NCBI RefSeq assembly: GCF_004786015.1
Contig: NZ_CP032096.1
Coordinates: 2,108,001-2,172,000 of the forward strand
Length of the DNA: 64,000 nt
Direction of reading: 5' to 3'
DNA from: Hydrogenovibrio crunogenus
GTDB lineage: Bacteria; Pseudomonadota; Gammaproteobacteria; Thiomicrospirales; Thiomicrospiraceae
Shown here: positions 1 to 8,504 of the stretch, piece after piece
Numbering within the stretch: the first letter of the stretch is position 1
Layout of the letters: every line of letters starts with the position of its first letter
The notes under the pieces: model-generated
Seen by the model: the letters and a program-made list of their open reading frames with translations, nothing else
Database searches by the model: none
What the model was told of the DNA's origin: nothing
Program-made: the position numbers and the translations under genes

Positions 1-353
1 CTTTTACCCACAATCAGCTTGTGATCGTCATTAAGATCAAACCCGACCCATGCTTTATGCATACCGGCTTGGTCACCGGTTGAATTATTGTCGGGATCGG
101 TAAAACTCCCTGGCCCCATGCGCCATTCCATAGAGTAAGACCAGTTACCTTTCCCTTTGTCCGCTTGACCATCAGCATACAAAACCAAAGCCTCATCACC
201 AATGGTGCCGTTATTAGGCTCATTGGCACCAGAGTGAAATGACTGGTTATAATTAAACCAAACACCCCCGGCTAACTGATTGGATGCTTGCACTGAAGAA
301 AAGACAAAAGGAAATGAAAAAAGTGTCGCTAAAGACAAGGGAGATAATCGCAT
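1..353 (-). CDS. Outer-membrane porin, N-terminal part (runs off window edge)
   Basis: An open frame starts with ATG at 353 and runs to base 1 without a stop, giving about 117 residues. A ribosome site AGAAGGAG lies 7 bases upstream. Residues 1-24 look like a signal peptide cut after Val-Gln-Ala. The mature part is rich in Gly, Asn, Asp and aromatic residues, and alternating stretches such as WSYSMEWRMG and HKAWVGFDLNDDHKLIVGK suggest beta-barrel strands. I infer a trimeric porin of the DcaP or carbohydrate-porin kind. The substrate cannot be told from this fragment. A 12-bp palindrome lies 38 bp upstream of the start. Confidence 0.7.
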   Translation of the reverse strand, partial: MRLSPLSLATLFSFPFVFSSVQASNQLAGGVWFNYNQSFHSGANEPNNGTIGDEALVLYADGQADKGKGNWSYSMEWRMGPGSFTDPDNNSTGDQAGMHKAWVGFDLNDDHKLIVGK

Positions 354-390
354 GAGTGTTCTCCTTCTATTGATAAGAATAAAATCAGTT

Positions 391-402
391 TAACAATTGT
401 TA
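391..402. promoter_or_regulatory. Perfect 12-bp palindrome upstream of porin
   Basis: TAACAATTGTTA is a perfect palindrome between the porin start (353) and the convergent end of the response regulator (446). It could be an operator for the porin gene. AT-rich palindromes of this size also arise by chance, so this is a weak call. Confidence 0.25.
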
Positions 403-445
403 CATCGATAGTGCAAGTTCAGGCAGATAGCACCCAACCTTTCAG

Positions 446-1510
446 TTAGGTCGATGTCTTATCTGAATACTTGTCTTTGATTTGAATAATTTGGGGCAGG
501 ACAGCCAAAAAACACTCCACCAACTCCGGATCAAAATGTTTATTTTTCTCAGACTTGATTAAGTGCACCGCCTTTTCAACCGGCCAAGCTTCTTTATAAG
601 GGCGTTCGGATGTTAGCGCGTCGAACACATCCGCAATGGCCACAATTCGTCCTGAGATAGGAATATCTTTTCCAGACAACCCCTTAGGGTAGCCTTTACC
701 ATCAAACTTTTCATGATGGGTTAATGCAATTTCATAAGCGGTTTTTAACACATTAGAATCATGTCCTTCCAGAATTTCGCCCCCGATTTCGACATGACGC
801 TGCATTTCAAGATACTCTGCTTCAGATAGTTTTCCTGGCTTCATCATAATCGTATCTGAAATGCCAATCTTACCAACATCATGCATCGGCGAGGCAATTC
901 GGATCATATGCGCTTCTTTTTTATCTAAGCCCGCTTCAAGTGCGATCAACTCTGAAAAATAACTGACGCGTTTGACATGGTTGCCTGTTTCATTATCTCG
1001 ATATTCTGATGCGCGCCCCAGTCGATAAATAATTTCATGGTGCGCTTCCTCCAAAGCTTGCGTTCGCTCCTGAACTTTTTGCTCAAGCAATCGATTCTGT
1101 TCCTTCAACATCATTTTCATTTGCCAGTTCTCAAGCTGAATTTCAATCCGCTTAAGCAACTCATGACGATTAAAAGGCTTCATCACATAATCACTGGCAC
1201 CATTTTTCAAAGCTCTGAGCCGATTCTCTTGATCATTTTGAGCCGTTAACATCACAACGGGGGGAGCATCCTGTTCATGGTAATGCTGTTTAATCATCGC
1301 TAAGGCTGCAAACCCATCCAAAATGGGCATATTAATGTCTAACAAAATCAAATCAATGGGTTGAGATGCCAGCACAGCGCTTAACTGAAGCGGGTCATTC
1401 AAGAGTTGAATATTTTTATAACCTTCAAGCGTCAAAAGATCCATGACAAGGTCTAAGTTGACCTGTTGATCATCTAACACCAAAACCCGAGCATCATAGA
1501 GTTGCGTCAT
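446..1510 (-). CDS. Response regulator with HD-GYP c-di-GMP phosphodiesterase domain (RpfG type)
   Basis: 354 residues. An N-terminal receiver (about 5-120) has the acidic pair D13/D14, phospho-acceptor D58 in LLLDINMP and K111 in VMKPFN. A coiled linker (about 125-155) joins it to an HD-GYP domain (about 160-335) with MHDVGKIG, LTHHEKFDG and GKGYP, so metal binding and c-di-GMP hydrolysis to pGpG/GMP look intact. The start codon overlaps the stop of the upstream hybrid kinase (ATGA at 1507-1510), so the two are translationally coupled and the kinase is the likely phosphate donor. There is no membrane segment, so it is cytosolic. Confidence 0.93.
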   Translation of the reverse strand: MTQLYDARVLVLDDQQVNLDLVMDLLTLEGYKNIQLLNDPLQLSAVLASQPIDLILLDINMPILDGFAALAMIKQHYHEQDAPPVVMLTAQNDQENRLRALKNGASDYVMKPFNRHELLKRIEIQLENWQMKMMLKEQNRLLEQKVQERTQALEEAHHEIIYRLGRASEYRDNETGNHVKRVSYFSELIALEAGLDKKEAHMIRIASPMHDVGKIGISDTIMMKPGKLSEAEYLEMQRHVEIGGEILEGHDSNVLKTAYEIALTHHEKFDGKGYPKGLSGKDIPISGRIVAIADVFDALTSERPYKEAWPVEKAVHLIKSEKNKHFDPELVECFLAVLPQIIQIKDKYSDKTST

Positions 1511-4500
1511 GATTTTCTTGACTCCTGTACCTTATGAATCCACATTAGTATTTCTGTCTCATTCAGCGGAGATGACAGCTTATCATCCACCCCCTCTATT
1601 TCTGAGTGATTAATCGACACAAAATAAGCTTTTTTGTGTTTAAAAACCGACAACTGCCTAAGGCTGGAAACAGTTGTTTGTATGGCTTCTTTTTTCAAAG
1701 CCATCCCCACAAAAACAATATCTGGCTTAAGGGTTTGAGCCATGTTTAGCCCAAGTTCTAAATCAGGCGCCACATTCAGCTCAATGAGTTCGCTCCCCTT
1801 GCCTAGCCCGGCCATGACATGCATATTCTGTGGCTGGTTATCGATTAACAACACTTTCACTAGAGTGTTGTTGATCGATTCAGAGGGCTCTTTCGTTTCC
1901 AAATCAACCTGATGAAGCGTGGACAAAGGAAAATCAACCCAAAAACAAGACCCTTCATTCTCTTCACTGGTAAACCCAATGTCTCCCCCCATCAAATACA
2001 CTAGCTCTTGCGTAATGTTCAGGCCAATACCCGTGCCTTCAATTGAGGAAGATTCATGTCCTAATCGGTCATAGGAATTAAACACATTCGACTGCTTATC
2101 TTTTGCAATACCAAACCCTGTATCAGTGACGGAAATACGCACTCTGCCGGTTTCCAGTAACGTCGCGGCCAATGTCACTTTACCCTCGGGTCGATTATAT
2201 TTAATCGCGTTGGATAAAAAATTCAACATCACCTGTTTCAGCTTCAGCTCATCCGCATAGACATGGTAATTAAACGTTGTCCAATCCGGTCTTTCCAACG
2301 TAACTAAATATTTTTGCGCCATCGGATCAACGGTGGACAAGCAATAATGAACTGTGTCCTCCAGACTGACATCCGTCATCTTAAGTTCGACTTCACCTTG
2401 CTCAATTTTTGATAACTCTAAAAGCTGATTGATCAACGCCAACAAATGATGGCCACTTTCAGAAATATGGTCAACTTGATGTTGTTCTTTTTCTGGTAAG
2501 TCTGCCATGCTCAACAAATCAGAAAAGCCGATAATCGAATTTAAAGGCGTCCGCAATTCATGACTCATACTCGATAAAAATTCCGATTTAGCTTTATCGG
2601 CTTTTTCAGCTCTGTCCAGAGCTTGAATCAAATTCTCTTCTGCCTCTTTTCGACGAGTGATGTCTTGAACCACCCCCAACATATTGGTCGGATTACCATT
2701 TTGGTCTCTAACCGCATCGCCTTGTTCCTGCAACCAATGAACGGTTCCGTCCTGCCAGATCACTCGATGTTCTATATCGTATTCCGTTCCGCATTCAATA
2801 CAGTTTGTTACCGCTTCAATGACCTTTTGACGATCCTCTGGGTGCACCGCATTTAAAAAGCTGTCATAACTGGTTTCCAATTCTGCTTCTTCGCCGCCAA
2901 ATAGCGGACTGATACGCTCAGACCAAAAAAGCTCATTGGTTTTGATATTCCAATCCCAGGTTCCAATATTGGCAAAACGTTGGCTCAAGTTCAGCCTTTG
3001 TTCGCTTTTTTTCAGTGCCGCCTCAGCTTCTTTTAAATCGGTAATGTCTTGAACGGTGCCAGACAACCGAACCAACTCGCCATTCTTACGATGTCCTTGT
3101 CCAAGTTCATGCACATATCGAATCTTTCCATCTGGACGAATAATCCGATGAATCACATCATGCACGCCTGAAACACTCGCTTCACGCTCACTGGCTTCAA
3201 CCAACTCAACATCATCAGGGTGAATCGCTTTTTTAAAGGCTTCCACACTGGGAGAAAAACGCGCTTTATCAAACCCAAAAATATCATAAATATAATCCGA
3301 CCATTCCAATGAACCGGTTATCAAATCGGCTTCCCAATAGCCCAGTTTTGCCAAAGATTGAGCTTCAATCAGCTTTTGCTCGGTTTGTTTTAAGTGTGTC
3401 ACATCCGTACGAATGGAAATATATTTCTGAGGTTGGCCATGGGCATCTAAAATCGGAACAATACTCGATTCCACCCAATAGAGCTCACCGTTTTTGGCAC
3501 GGTTACAAATTTCTCCCGTCCAAGCTTGACCTGCTGAAATGGTTTGCCACATTTCTTTAAAAAAGGTATTTGAATGAATTCCGGAATTAATTTTTCGATG
3601 GTCTTGCCCAAGCAGTTCATCACGCGAATAGCCACTGATTCGACAAAACATATCATTGACTTCAATAATACGACCTTGTTTATCCGTCACAGATACGATG
3701 TTATGAAAGTCTAACCCGGTTTTAAAATCGGCTGTTTTTTGAAGTGCATCGTCGGTTGCGGACGACAAGAATACGACATCTCTTTGATGTGCCAAGCGCG
3801 CCAACACCTCGGCGCAAGCTTCATCTACCGTTTGTAATTTCGAAACCGCAATATCCGCTTCAAAATGCGCTAAACGATTAAATCGTCTTAAACGTTCCGG
3901 AATGGTTTGATAATTGAGCACCATGAGTCGCTTTGCATTTGGAAACTGACGGATCGCGGTACTTAATGCTTGAACATCAAAATCATCTTCTTCCGCATCC
4001 ATCATCACTAAATCAGGTGACTCTTGTTGTAAGTTTTCCAGCACGGTCAAGCTATCGCCGACACGGCAAATATCTACGCCAAACTCATGTAAACGAATAC
4101 AGAGTTCTTCACTGCGTTTTGATGTCCCGACAAAAAGTATTTTGAAAGGTTTGCAGACAGGCAGTGCTCGATGATACAGATGATAAAAATAACGACGAAA
4201 ATAAAACGCTTCTTCAGGCCAAACAAAAAGATTTTCAATGCCTTGCGTTGCCAATTTCAAACGAGAGGAAAGACTTTCTTCTGGCAGGAGATAAATAGCT
4301 TGATCAACTGAAAAAACCAGCGACGTTAAAGAGTGAATACAATCAATTGTTTTCTGCTCTTCTTCGGTTAACCGAAACACTAAAATATCATCACTCTTTA
4401 AACGTTTAAGCTCCTCTAATGAAGAAAATACGCGATAGCGCAAAAACAACTCGGACGTGTTTTGCAAAACGGTATCAATCTCTTCGGGTTTAATTCCATA

Positions 4501-4857
4501 GAAACAGAGGCGGGGAGAAAGAAGCTCATTCTGCTGCGAGGCTTTGTCCTTAACAATCGTCTCTTTCAACCCTTCTAGTGAAGCGATAAAATCTTCTTTT
4601 TCAGGGGAGGTCAATAACGATTTGGGACGCCAGATAAGGCTTTCTAATTGCTTGAGGACTTTTGAAAAAGATGCAGAACCATAAGATTTGGATACATAAG
4701 ACAAAGATTCGAGAATGTAATAAAAGGGTGCAAGATCCGAACCATATGTTGTCTTAACATTTAAACGACGAATCTCAGATAACAGATTGTCTAAATGATT
4801 AGACAGCTTATCGTTAAAGTCATTTTTGAGGTTGGGTTCTATAGATTCGGGCTTCAT
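1507..4857 (-). CDS. PAS-containing hybrid sensor histidine kinase with degenerate terminal receiver
   Basis: 1116 residues, no membrane segment seen, so probably a cytosolic sensor. Order: poorly conserved helical N-terminus (1-235); receiver-like domain (about 237-345) with Asp in LVMMDAEED; three PAS domains (about 380-490, 495-615, 618-745) each closing with a D(V/I)T motif; HisKA (about 755-820) with SHELRTPLNS; HATPase (about 865-985) with NAIKYN, DTGFGIA and GTGIGL; and a C-terminal receiver-like domain (about 998-1110). In the last, the position expected to hold the phospho-acceptor Asp reads DIVFVGM, with Gly instead of Asp. Phosphate therefore probably passes to the coupled HD-GYP regulator. 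The signal is unknown; the PAS domains suggest redox, oxygen or a small ligand. Confidence 0.9.
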   Translation of the reverse strand: MKPESIEPNLKNDFNDKLSNHLDNLLSEIRRLNVKTTYGSDLAPFYYILESLSYVSKSYGSASFSKVLKQLESLIWRPKSLLTSPEKEDFIASLEGLKETIVKDKASQQNELLSPRLCFYGIKPEEIDTVLQNTSELFLRYRVFSSLEELKRLKSDDILVFRLTEEEQKTIDCIHSLTSLVFSVDQAIYLLPEESLSSRLKLATQGIENLFVWPEEAFYFRRYFYHLYHRALPVCKPFKILFVGTSKRSEELCIRLHEFGVDICRVGDSLTVLENLQQESPDLVMMDAEEDDFDVQALSTAIRQFPNAKRLMVLNYQTIPERLRRFNRLAHFEADIAVSKLQTVDEACAEVLARLAHQRDVVFLSSATDDALQKTADFKTGLDFHNIVSVTDKQGRIIEVNDMFCRISGYSRDELLGQDHRKINSGIHSNTFFKEMWQTISAGQAWTGEICNRAKNGELYWVESSIVPILDAHGQPQKYISIRTDVTHLKQTEQKLIEAQSLAKLGYWEADLITGSLEWSDYIYDIFGFDKARFSPSVEAFKKAIHPDDVELVEASEREASVSGVHDVIHRIIRPDGKIRYVHELGQGHRKNGELVRLSGTVQDITDLKEAEAALKKSEQRLNLSQRFANIGTWDWNIKTNELFWSERISPLFGGEEAELETSYDSFLNAVHPEDRQKVIEAVTNCIECGTEYDIEHRVIWQDGTVHWLQEQGDAVRDQNGNPTNMLGVVQDITRRKEAEENLIQALDRAEKADKAKSEFLSSMSHELRTPLNSIIGFSDLLSMADLPEKEQHQVDHISESGHHLLALINQLLELSKIEQGEVELKMTDVSLEDTVHYCLSTVDPMAQKYLVTLERPDWTTFNYHVYADELKLKQVMLNFLSNAIKYNRPEGKVTLAATLLETGRVRISVTDTGFGIAKDKQSNVFNSYDRLGHESSSIEGTGIGLNITQELVYLMGGDIGFTSEENEGSCFWVDFPLSTLHQVDLETKEPSESINNTLVKVLLIDNQPQNMHVMAGLGKGSELIELNVAPDLELGLNMAQTLKPDIVFVGMALKKEAIQTTVSSLRQLSVFKHKKAYFVSINHSEIEGVDDKLSSPLNETEILMWIHKVQESRKS

Positions 4858-5055
4858 TCTGACAACTCAAGTCGCTGGCTTCGCCAGTTGGTTTAGGCTT
4901 TTCTATTCATTATACACCTAAATTAACCCCCTCCAACAAGAACCCAATCAATCCTTATAATGGCTAGTATTAATCCGTTTTATTCCGGATGGAATTCAAA
5001 CCTTAACAAAACCACTTGAGCAGCATAAGTGATTGATTTCGAAATTGGCAAGGCT

Positions 5056-5382
5056 CTATTTCCGGCAACGATAAATGGCAAACTTTTGCACGCCCCCTTT
5101 CACATCAGAAACCGCTACAATCGAATCGCCCCCCATTTCTGCGGCATCATTTTTAGCAATCACAATCAATTCTTCTTGCACTTCATCTTCGGAGAATTTT
5201 ATTGCCCCTAAAGAATCCTTCACTCTAGCGACGGTCACCCCCAGTTTTTGACAGCTCGTCACATTATAATCTTTGACCAGCATCACTTGTTTAGAGGCTT
5301 CAGTCGGTTCGTTAAAAGAACAGCCAGCCAATAAAAAACCACCCAGCATAACAATAAAAAAAGCTTGTTTGATTTGATACAT
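5056..5382 (-). CDS. Small lipoprotein, DUF4156-like
   Basis: 108 residues. It has a lipoprotein signal with lipobox LLAGC (Cys 21), then a compact domain with Cys residues in TSCQKLG and IYRCRK that may form a disulfide. The pattern (Cys-x-x-Leu-Gly, then a central helix, then a C-terminal strand with Cys) resembles DUF4156/RcsF-like envelope lipoproteins. The serine after the lipobox Cys would favour outer-membrane sorting by the general Lol rule. It stands alone, upstream of the kinase pair. The function is not known. Confidence 0.7.
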   Translation of the reverse strand: MYQIKQAFFIVMLGGFLLAGCSFNEPTEASKQVMLVKDYNVTSCQKLGVTVARVKDSLGAIKFSEDEVQEELIVIAKNDAAEMGGDSIVAVSDVKGGVQKFAIYRCRK

Positions 5383-5431
5383 GTCTTACTCCTAATTTAG
5401 GTTATTGTGAAGAGGTATGAGCGATGCCATC

Positions 5432-6649
5432 TTAGAAAGAATGAAGCGAGGCAAGGAATTTTAACAACTCAAATGCCTGCTGTTTCTTACTTGAAATCAT
5501 CAGCGCTTCAACAGCATCTCTGGTTACCAAGGTTAAAGCATTCTGTTCGGATTCAAACCCTAAGTTTTTGCCAACCTGGTTGGCGCAGATCATATCCAAT
5601 TGTTTACGTTTCAATTTGGATTGAGCATAATCTAGCACATTCTCAGTTTCGGCCGCAAACCCGACCACAAAAGGTTTATTTGCTTGCTCAGCAACCCACG
5701 CCACAATATCAGGGTTTTTTACCAACTGTAATGACATAAGGTCCTGGTCAGTGCGTTTCTTTATTTTTTGATTAGATTGATTGGCGGGTCGAAAATCGGC
5801 GACGGCGGCTGCGCTGATAAAAACATCTTGTTGTGCATAATGAGACTGCACCGCCTCGAACATCTGTTGCGCAGAACGGACATCAAGTCTTGAAATGTCA
5901 GGAGAGCAGCTCAATGACACAGGGCCTGCAATCAAAGTGACTTGCGCGCCCAGTTTATGCGCCACTTCTGCAATGGCGAACCCCATTTTGCCGGAACTGC
6001 GGTTACCGATAAACCGCACCGGGTCAAGGTCTTCAAATGTAGGGCCCGCAGTAATCAAAAGGCGTTTTCCTTGCCAAGAAGGGTGTAATTCTGCCCAGGC
6101 CTGGGCGTTTTTCTGCTGCGCGTCCAGATAACGTTCTGCTTGCGAAAAAATCGTTTCCGGCTCTGGCATACGTCCAGCACCCACTTCGCCGCATGCTTGC
6201 TCGCCTTCTGCCGGGGTCAAAATCTCAAATCCACGCTGTTGCAGCAGCGCGACATTTTCTTGCGTGGCGGCATTGGACCACATTAAACGATTCATGGCAG
6301 GCGCCAGCATAATAGGACGATCCGTTGCAAGACATAACGTCATCAATAAATCATCGGCACGCCCCATTCTCAGTTTTGCCAGCGTTTCAGCCGAACAAGG
6401 CGCAATGACAATCAAATCAGCCCAGCGCGCCAACTCAATGTGCCCCATGCCCGCTTCCTGGTTTTCATCAAACAATTGATCTCGAACCGGATTTCCTGAC
6501 AAGGCTTGAAAAGACAAGGGTTGAATAAACTCTTTCGCGCCCGCGGTCATTACCACTTGAACCTGATGCCCGGCTTTCATAAACAGGCGCACCAATTCCA
6601 GCGATTTATAGGCAGCAATGCCGCCCGTGACACCCAGTAGAATCTTCAT
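5432..6649 (-). CDS. coaBC: Bifunctional phosphopantothenoylcysteine decarboxylase / phosphopantothenate-cysteine ligase
   Basis: 405 residues, the usual length. It couples cysteine to 4'-phosphopantothenate (CoaB) and decarboxylates the product (CoaC), two successive steps of CoA synthesis. CoaC (1-180): [10 protein letters not shown] for FMN binding, PAMNRLMW, and the substrate clamp Cys in [11 protein letters not shown]. CoaB (190-400): [31 protein letters not shown] and LVKNPDI. It overlaps the thioesterase stop by 4 bases (ATGA). A CCAGGCCTGG repeat encodes Ala-Gln-Ala-Trp (182-185) in the linker between the two domains. Confidence 0.97.
   Translation of the reverse strand: MKILLGVTGGIAAYKSLELVRLFMKAGHQVQVVMTAGAKEFIQPLSFQALSGNPVRDQLFDENQEAGMGHIELARWADLIVIAPCSAETLAKLRMGRADDLLMTLCLATDRPIMLAPAMNRLMWSNAATQENVALLQQRGFEILTPAEGEQACGEVGAGRMPEPETIFSQAERYLDAQQKNAQAWAELHPSWQGKRLLITAGPTFEDLDPVRFIGNRSSGKMGFAIAEVAHKLGAQVTLIAGPVSLSCSPDISRLDVRSAQQMFEAVQSHYAQQDVFISAAAVADFRPANQSNQKIKKRTDQDLMSLQLVKNPDIVAWVAEQANKPFVVGFAAETENVLDYAQSKLKRKQLDMICANQVGKNLGFESEQNALTLVTRDAVEALMISSKKQQAFELLKFLASLHSF
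6095..6104 (+). repeat. CCAGGCCTGG dispersed repeat (inside coaBC)
   Basis: Exact copy; tail on the + strand GCGTTTTT. The symmetric core extends to GCCCAGGCCTGGGC (6093-6106). It lies in the coding region for the CoaC-CoaB linker and is read in the Gln-Ala-Trp phase. Confidence 0.9.
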
Positions 6650-7032
6650 CCCGCCACCAAGCTCGCCAGCTCTTCGACCAAACGCACCGGACGACCATTT
6701 TTAACCGTTGCCCCATACGTTTTGGCAGAGACCATCAAGACGTCATCAGCGCGATAAATATTTTGTAAAAAAATGACTTTCACTCGCCCTTCCTTAATCA
6801 TTTCCACCGTAATGTAAAAATGATCATGTGGGCGTAACGAAGCTTTGTAATCAATTTCAGAACGCACTACCATTAAATCAATGCCCTGTTTGGCTAAAGC
6901 AGGGAAATTGATTTCATTAGCTAAAAGAAATTCATGACGTGCGTGCTCTAGATAATTCTGATAAACCGCGTTATTCACCACACCCTGTAAATCACATTCA
7001 TAGTCCCGAACGCGCATCTCAAGTTTAAACAT
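6646..7032 (-). CDS. Acyl-CoA thioesterase, hot-dog fold (YbgC/4HBT family)
   Basis: 128 residues from the ATG at 7032; an upstream in-frame ATG at 7044 would give 132 but has the AAGGG ribosome site directly abutting it, whereas 7032 has 11 bases of spacing and the family-like start MFKLEMRVRDYECD. The catalytic loop RDYECDLQGVVNN and the following helix (YQNYLEHARHEFL) match 4-hydroxybenzoyl-CoA thioesterase-type enzymes. It hydrolyses short or aromatic acyl-CoA; the natural substrate is unknown. It lies directly upstream of coaBC with a 4-base overlap, linking acyl-CoA turnover and CoA synthesis in one transcript. Confidence 0.85.
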   Translation of the reverse strand: MFKLEMRVRDYECDLQGVVNNAVYQNYLEHARHEFLLANEINFPALAKQGIDLMVVRSEIDYKASLRPHDHFYITVEMIKEGRVKVIFLQNIYRADDVLMVSAKTYGATVKNGRPVRLVEELASLVAG

Positions 7033-7092
7033 TGCCAGAGGCATCCCTTTTAATTATGATGACGATATCTTACCAAAAAATTCGTAAAAAAC

Positions 7093-7770
7093 ATGGCAAT
7101 AACCGACTGGCACGAAAATGACCGCCCCAGAGAAAAACTGCTGAAGTTTGGCGCCCCACATTTGTCAGATGCCGAATTATTAGCCATTTTTTTACGGGTC
7201 GGCGTGAAAGGGAAAAGTGCGGTTGAACTCGCACAGGACTTACTCGATCACTTTGGCAGTTTAGATGCATTATTGAACGCAGATGAAACCGAGTTTTGTG
7301 AGGCAAAAGGCCTTGGGCAAGCAAAATATGTTCAGCTCAAAGCGGTTTTGGAGATGTCACGCCGCCACTTTGAATCAGGACTCAAAAAAGGAGTCGCCTT
7401 AACACAACCTGAAGCAGTGGCGCGTTTACTTCAGCATCACATAGGCAATCAGCCACGGGAAATTTTTGGCCTGGTGTTACTTGACCAACAAAACCAATTC
7501 ATTCAATTTGTCCCTTTATTTACCGGCACCCTCAACCAAACGTCCGTTCATATTCGTGAAATTTTGAAAACAGTACTTGATCACCATGCTGCGGCCGTGA
7601 TTCTGGCACACAATCATCCTTCTGGCGACCCGACCCCCAGTCAGTCTGATAAAGATCTTACCCGCCAGATTCAGCAAGGCCTACAGCTAATTGAAGCACG
7701 TTGTCTGGACCATATTATCCTCGGAGATCATGGTCGTTGGCTCTCTTTTACCCAGCAAGGGTTATTGTAA
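7093..7770 (+). CDS. radC: RadC family JAB-domain protein
   Basis: 225 residues, full length. The N-terminal helix-hairpin-helix-like region (about 1-75) is followed by a JAB1/MPN metalloprotein domain with the metal motif [14 protein letters not shown] near residues 171-184. Family members are widespread in bacteria; a direct DNA-repair role was questioned after the original radC phenotype was reassigned. It is divergent from the thioesterase-coaBC pair, with 48-60 bp between them. No strong ribosome site precedes the ATG. Confidence 0.93.
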   Translation: MAITDWHENDRPREKLLKFGAPHLSDAELLAIFLRVGVKGKSAVELAQDLLDHFGSLDALLNADETEFCEAKGLGQAKYVQLKAVLEMSRRHFESGLKKGVALTQPEAVARLLQHHIGNQPREIFGLVLLDQQNQFIQFVPLFTGTLNQTSVHIREILKTVLDHHAAAVILAHNHPSGDPTPSQSDKDLTRQIQQGLQLIEARCLDHIILGDHGRWLSFTQQGLL

Positions 7771-7831
7771 AATCTTCGTTAAAAGCAATTTCTCAATCGA
7801 CCGACTTAAAAAAGATAAGCCAAACAAACGA

Positions 7832-7837
7832 TATAAT
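7832..7837 (+). promoter_or_regulatory. Candidate -10 element (TATAAT) upstream of rpmB
   Basis: A perfect TATAAT lies 166 bp before the rpmB start. The region 17 bp upstream is A-rich with no good -35 hexamer, so this is a partial match only. It would leave a long leader before rpmB. Confidence 0.35.
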
Positions 7838-7935
7838 CTTGAATTACTTTGCAATATGGCTTGCTTTTCTATTCTATTTTATGGATAATTCCGCTTCTTG
7901 TTTTTCACAGTCTTGAATGGGCTGTTTTAACATAG

Positions 7936-7951
7936 AAATATTCGAATATTT
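7936..7951. promoter_or_regulatory. Perfect 16-bp palindrome in the rpmB leader
   Basis: AAATATTCGAATATTT is a perfect palindrome 52 bp before the rpmB start. It could be an operator or fold in the leader RNA. Its AT content makes chance occurrence possible. Confidence 0.25.
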
Positions 7952-8003
7952 TTAATGTGTGGTTAGTTTTAATGAACTAGCCGTTTTTGAGAGGAATTGA
8001 GAA

Positions 8004-8240
8004 ATGTCTAAAATATGCCAAGTAACAGGTAAAAAACCTGTGGTCGGTAACAATGTTTCCCACTCTCATCGTAAAACTCGTCGTCGTTTTTTACCAAACC
8101 TACAAACTCACCGTTTTTGGGTTGAGAACGAAAACCGTTTTGTAAAACTACGCCTTTCAACTTCTGGAATGCGTATTATCGACAAAAATGGTATTGAGTC
8201 AGTGCTTGCAGAAATGCGTGCACGTGGTGAGAAAGTTTAA
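8004..8240 (+). CDS. rpmB: 50S ribosomal protein L28
   Basis: 78 residues, the normal size. The N-terminus [20 protein letters not shown] and the [13 protein letters not shown] motif are typical. It carries a single Cys in the N-terminal region, so it is not the four-Cys zinc form. A GAGAGGAATTGAGAA ribosome site precedes the ATG. rpmG follows after 11 bp. Confidence 0.98.
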   Translation: MSKICQVTGKKPVVGNNVSHSHRKTRRRFLPNLQTHRFWVENENRFVKLRLSTSGMRIIDKNGIESVLAEMRARGEKV

Positions 8241-8251
8241 GGGAGCCCGAC

Positions 8252-8404
8252 ATGCGCGATAAAATTAAACTTCAATCGACAGAAAGCGCTTATTTTTATA
8301 CTACGGATAAAAACAAGCGTAACATGGCTGGTAAATTTGAGATCAAAAAATATGATCCAGTTTTGCGCAAACATGTTCTCTTTAAAGAAGCTAAAATCAA
8401 ATAA
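8252..8404 (+). CDS. rpmG: 50S ribosomal protein L33
   Basis: 50 residues, read from ATG at 8252 to TAA at 8402-8404. The start [10 protein letters not shown] and YTTDKNKR are typical of L33. It lacks zinc-binding Cys residues, so it is the Zn-independent form. It is downstream of rpmB in the standard rpmBG pair and followed by a strong terminator. Confidence 0.97.
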   Translation: MRDKIKLQSTESAYFYTTDKNKRNMAGKFEIKKYDPVLRKHVLFKEAKIK

Positions 8405-8427
8405 GTTTTACCATAACTTAAATGATG

Positions 8428-8455
8428 AACCCAGCTCAAAAGGCTGGGTTTTTTT
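8428..8455 (+). terminator. Rho-independent terminator after rpmBG
   Basis: The stem AACCCAGC / GCTGGGTT (8428-8435 / 8443-8450) has a 7-base loop and runs into TTTTTTT. It lies 24 bp after rpmG. Confidence 0.92.
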
Positions 8456-8504
8456 ATGCCTGAAAATCATGAGGATTCACCACCTGACGCACCTGACTTT
8501 TCTG

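Noticed and set aside
4868-4893. CTGGC-TTCG-CCAG hairpin between the kinase and the lipoprotein gene
   Set aside because: The stem is short and no T run follows on either strand, so I did not call a terminator.
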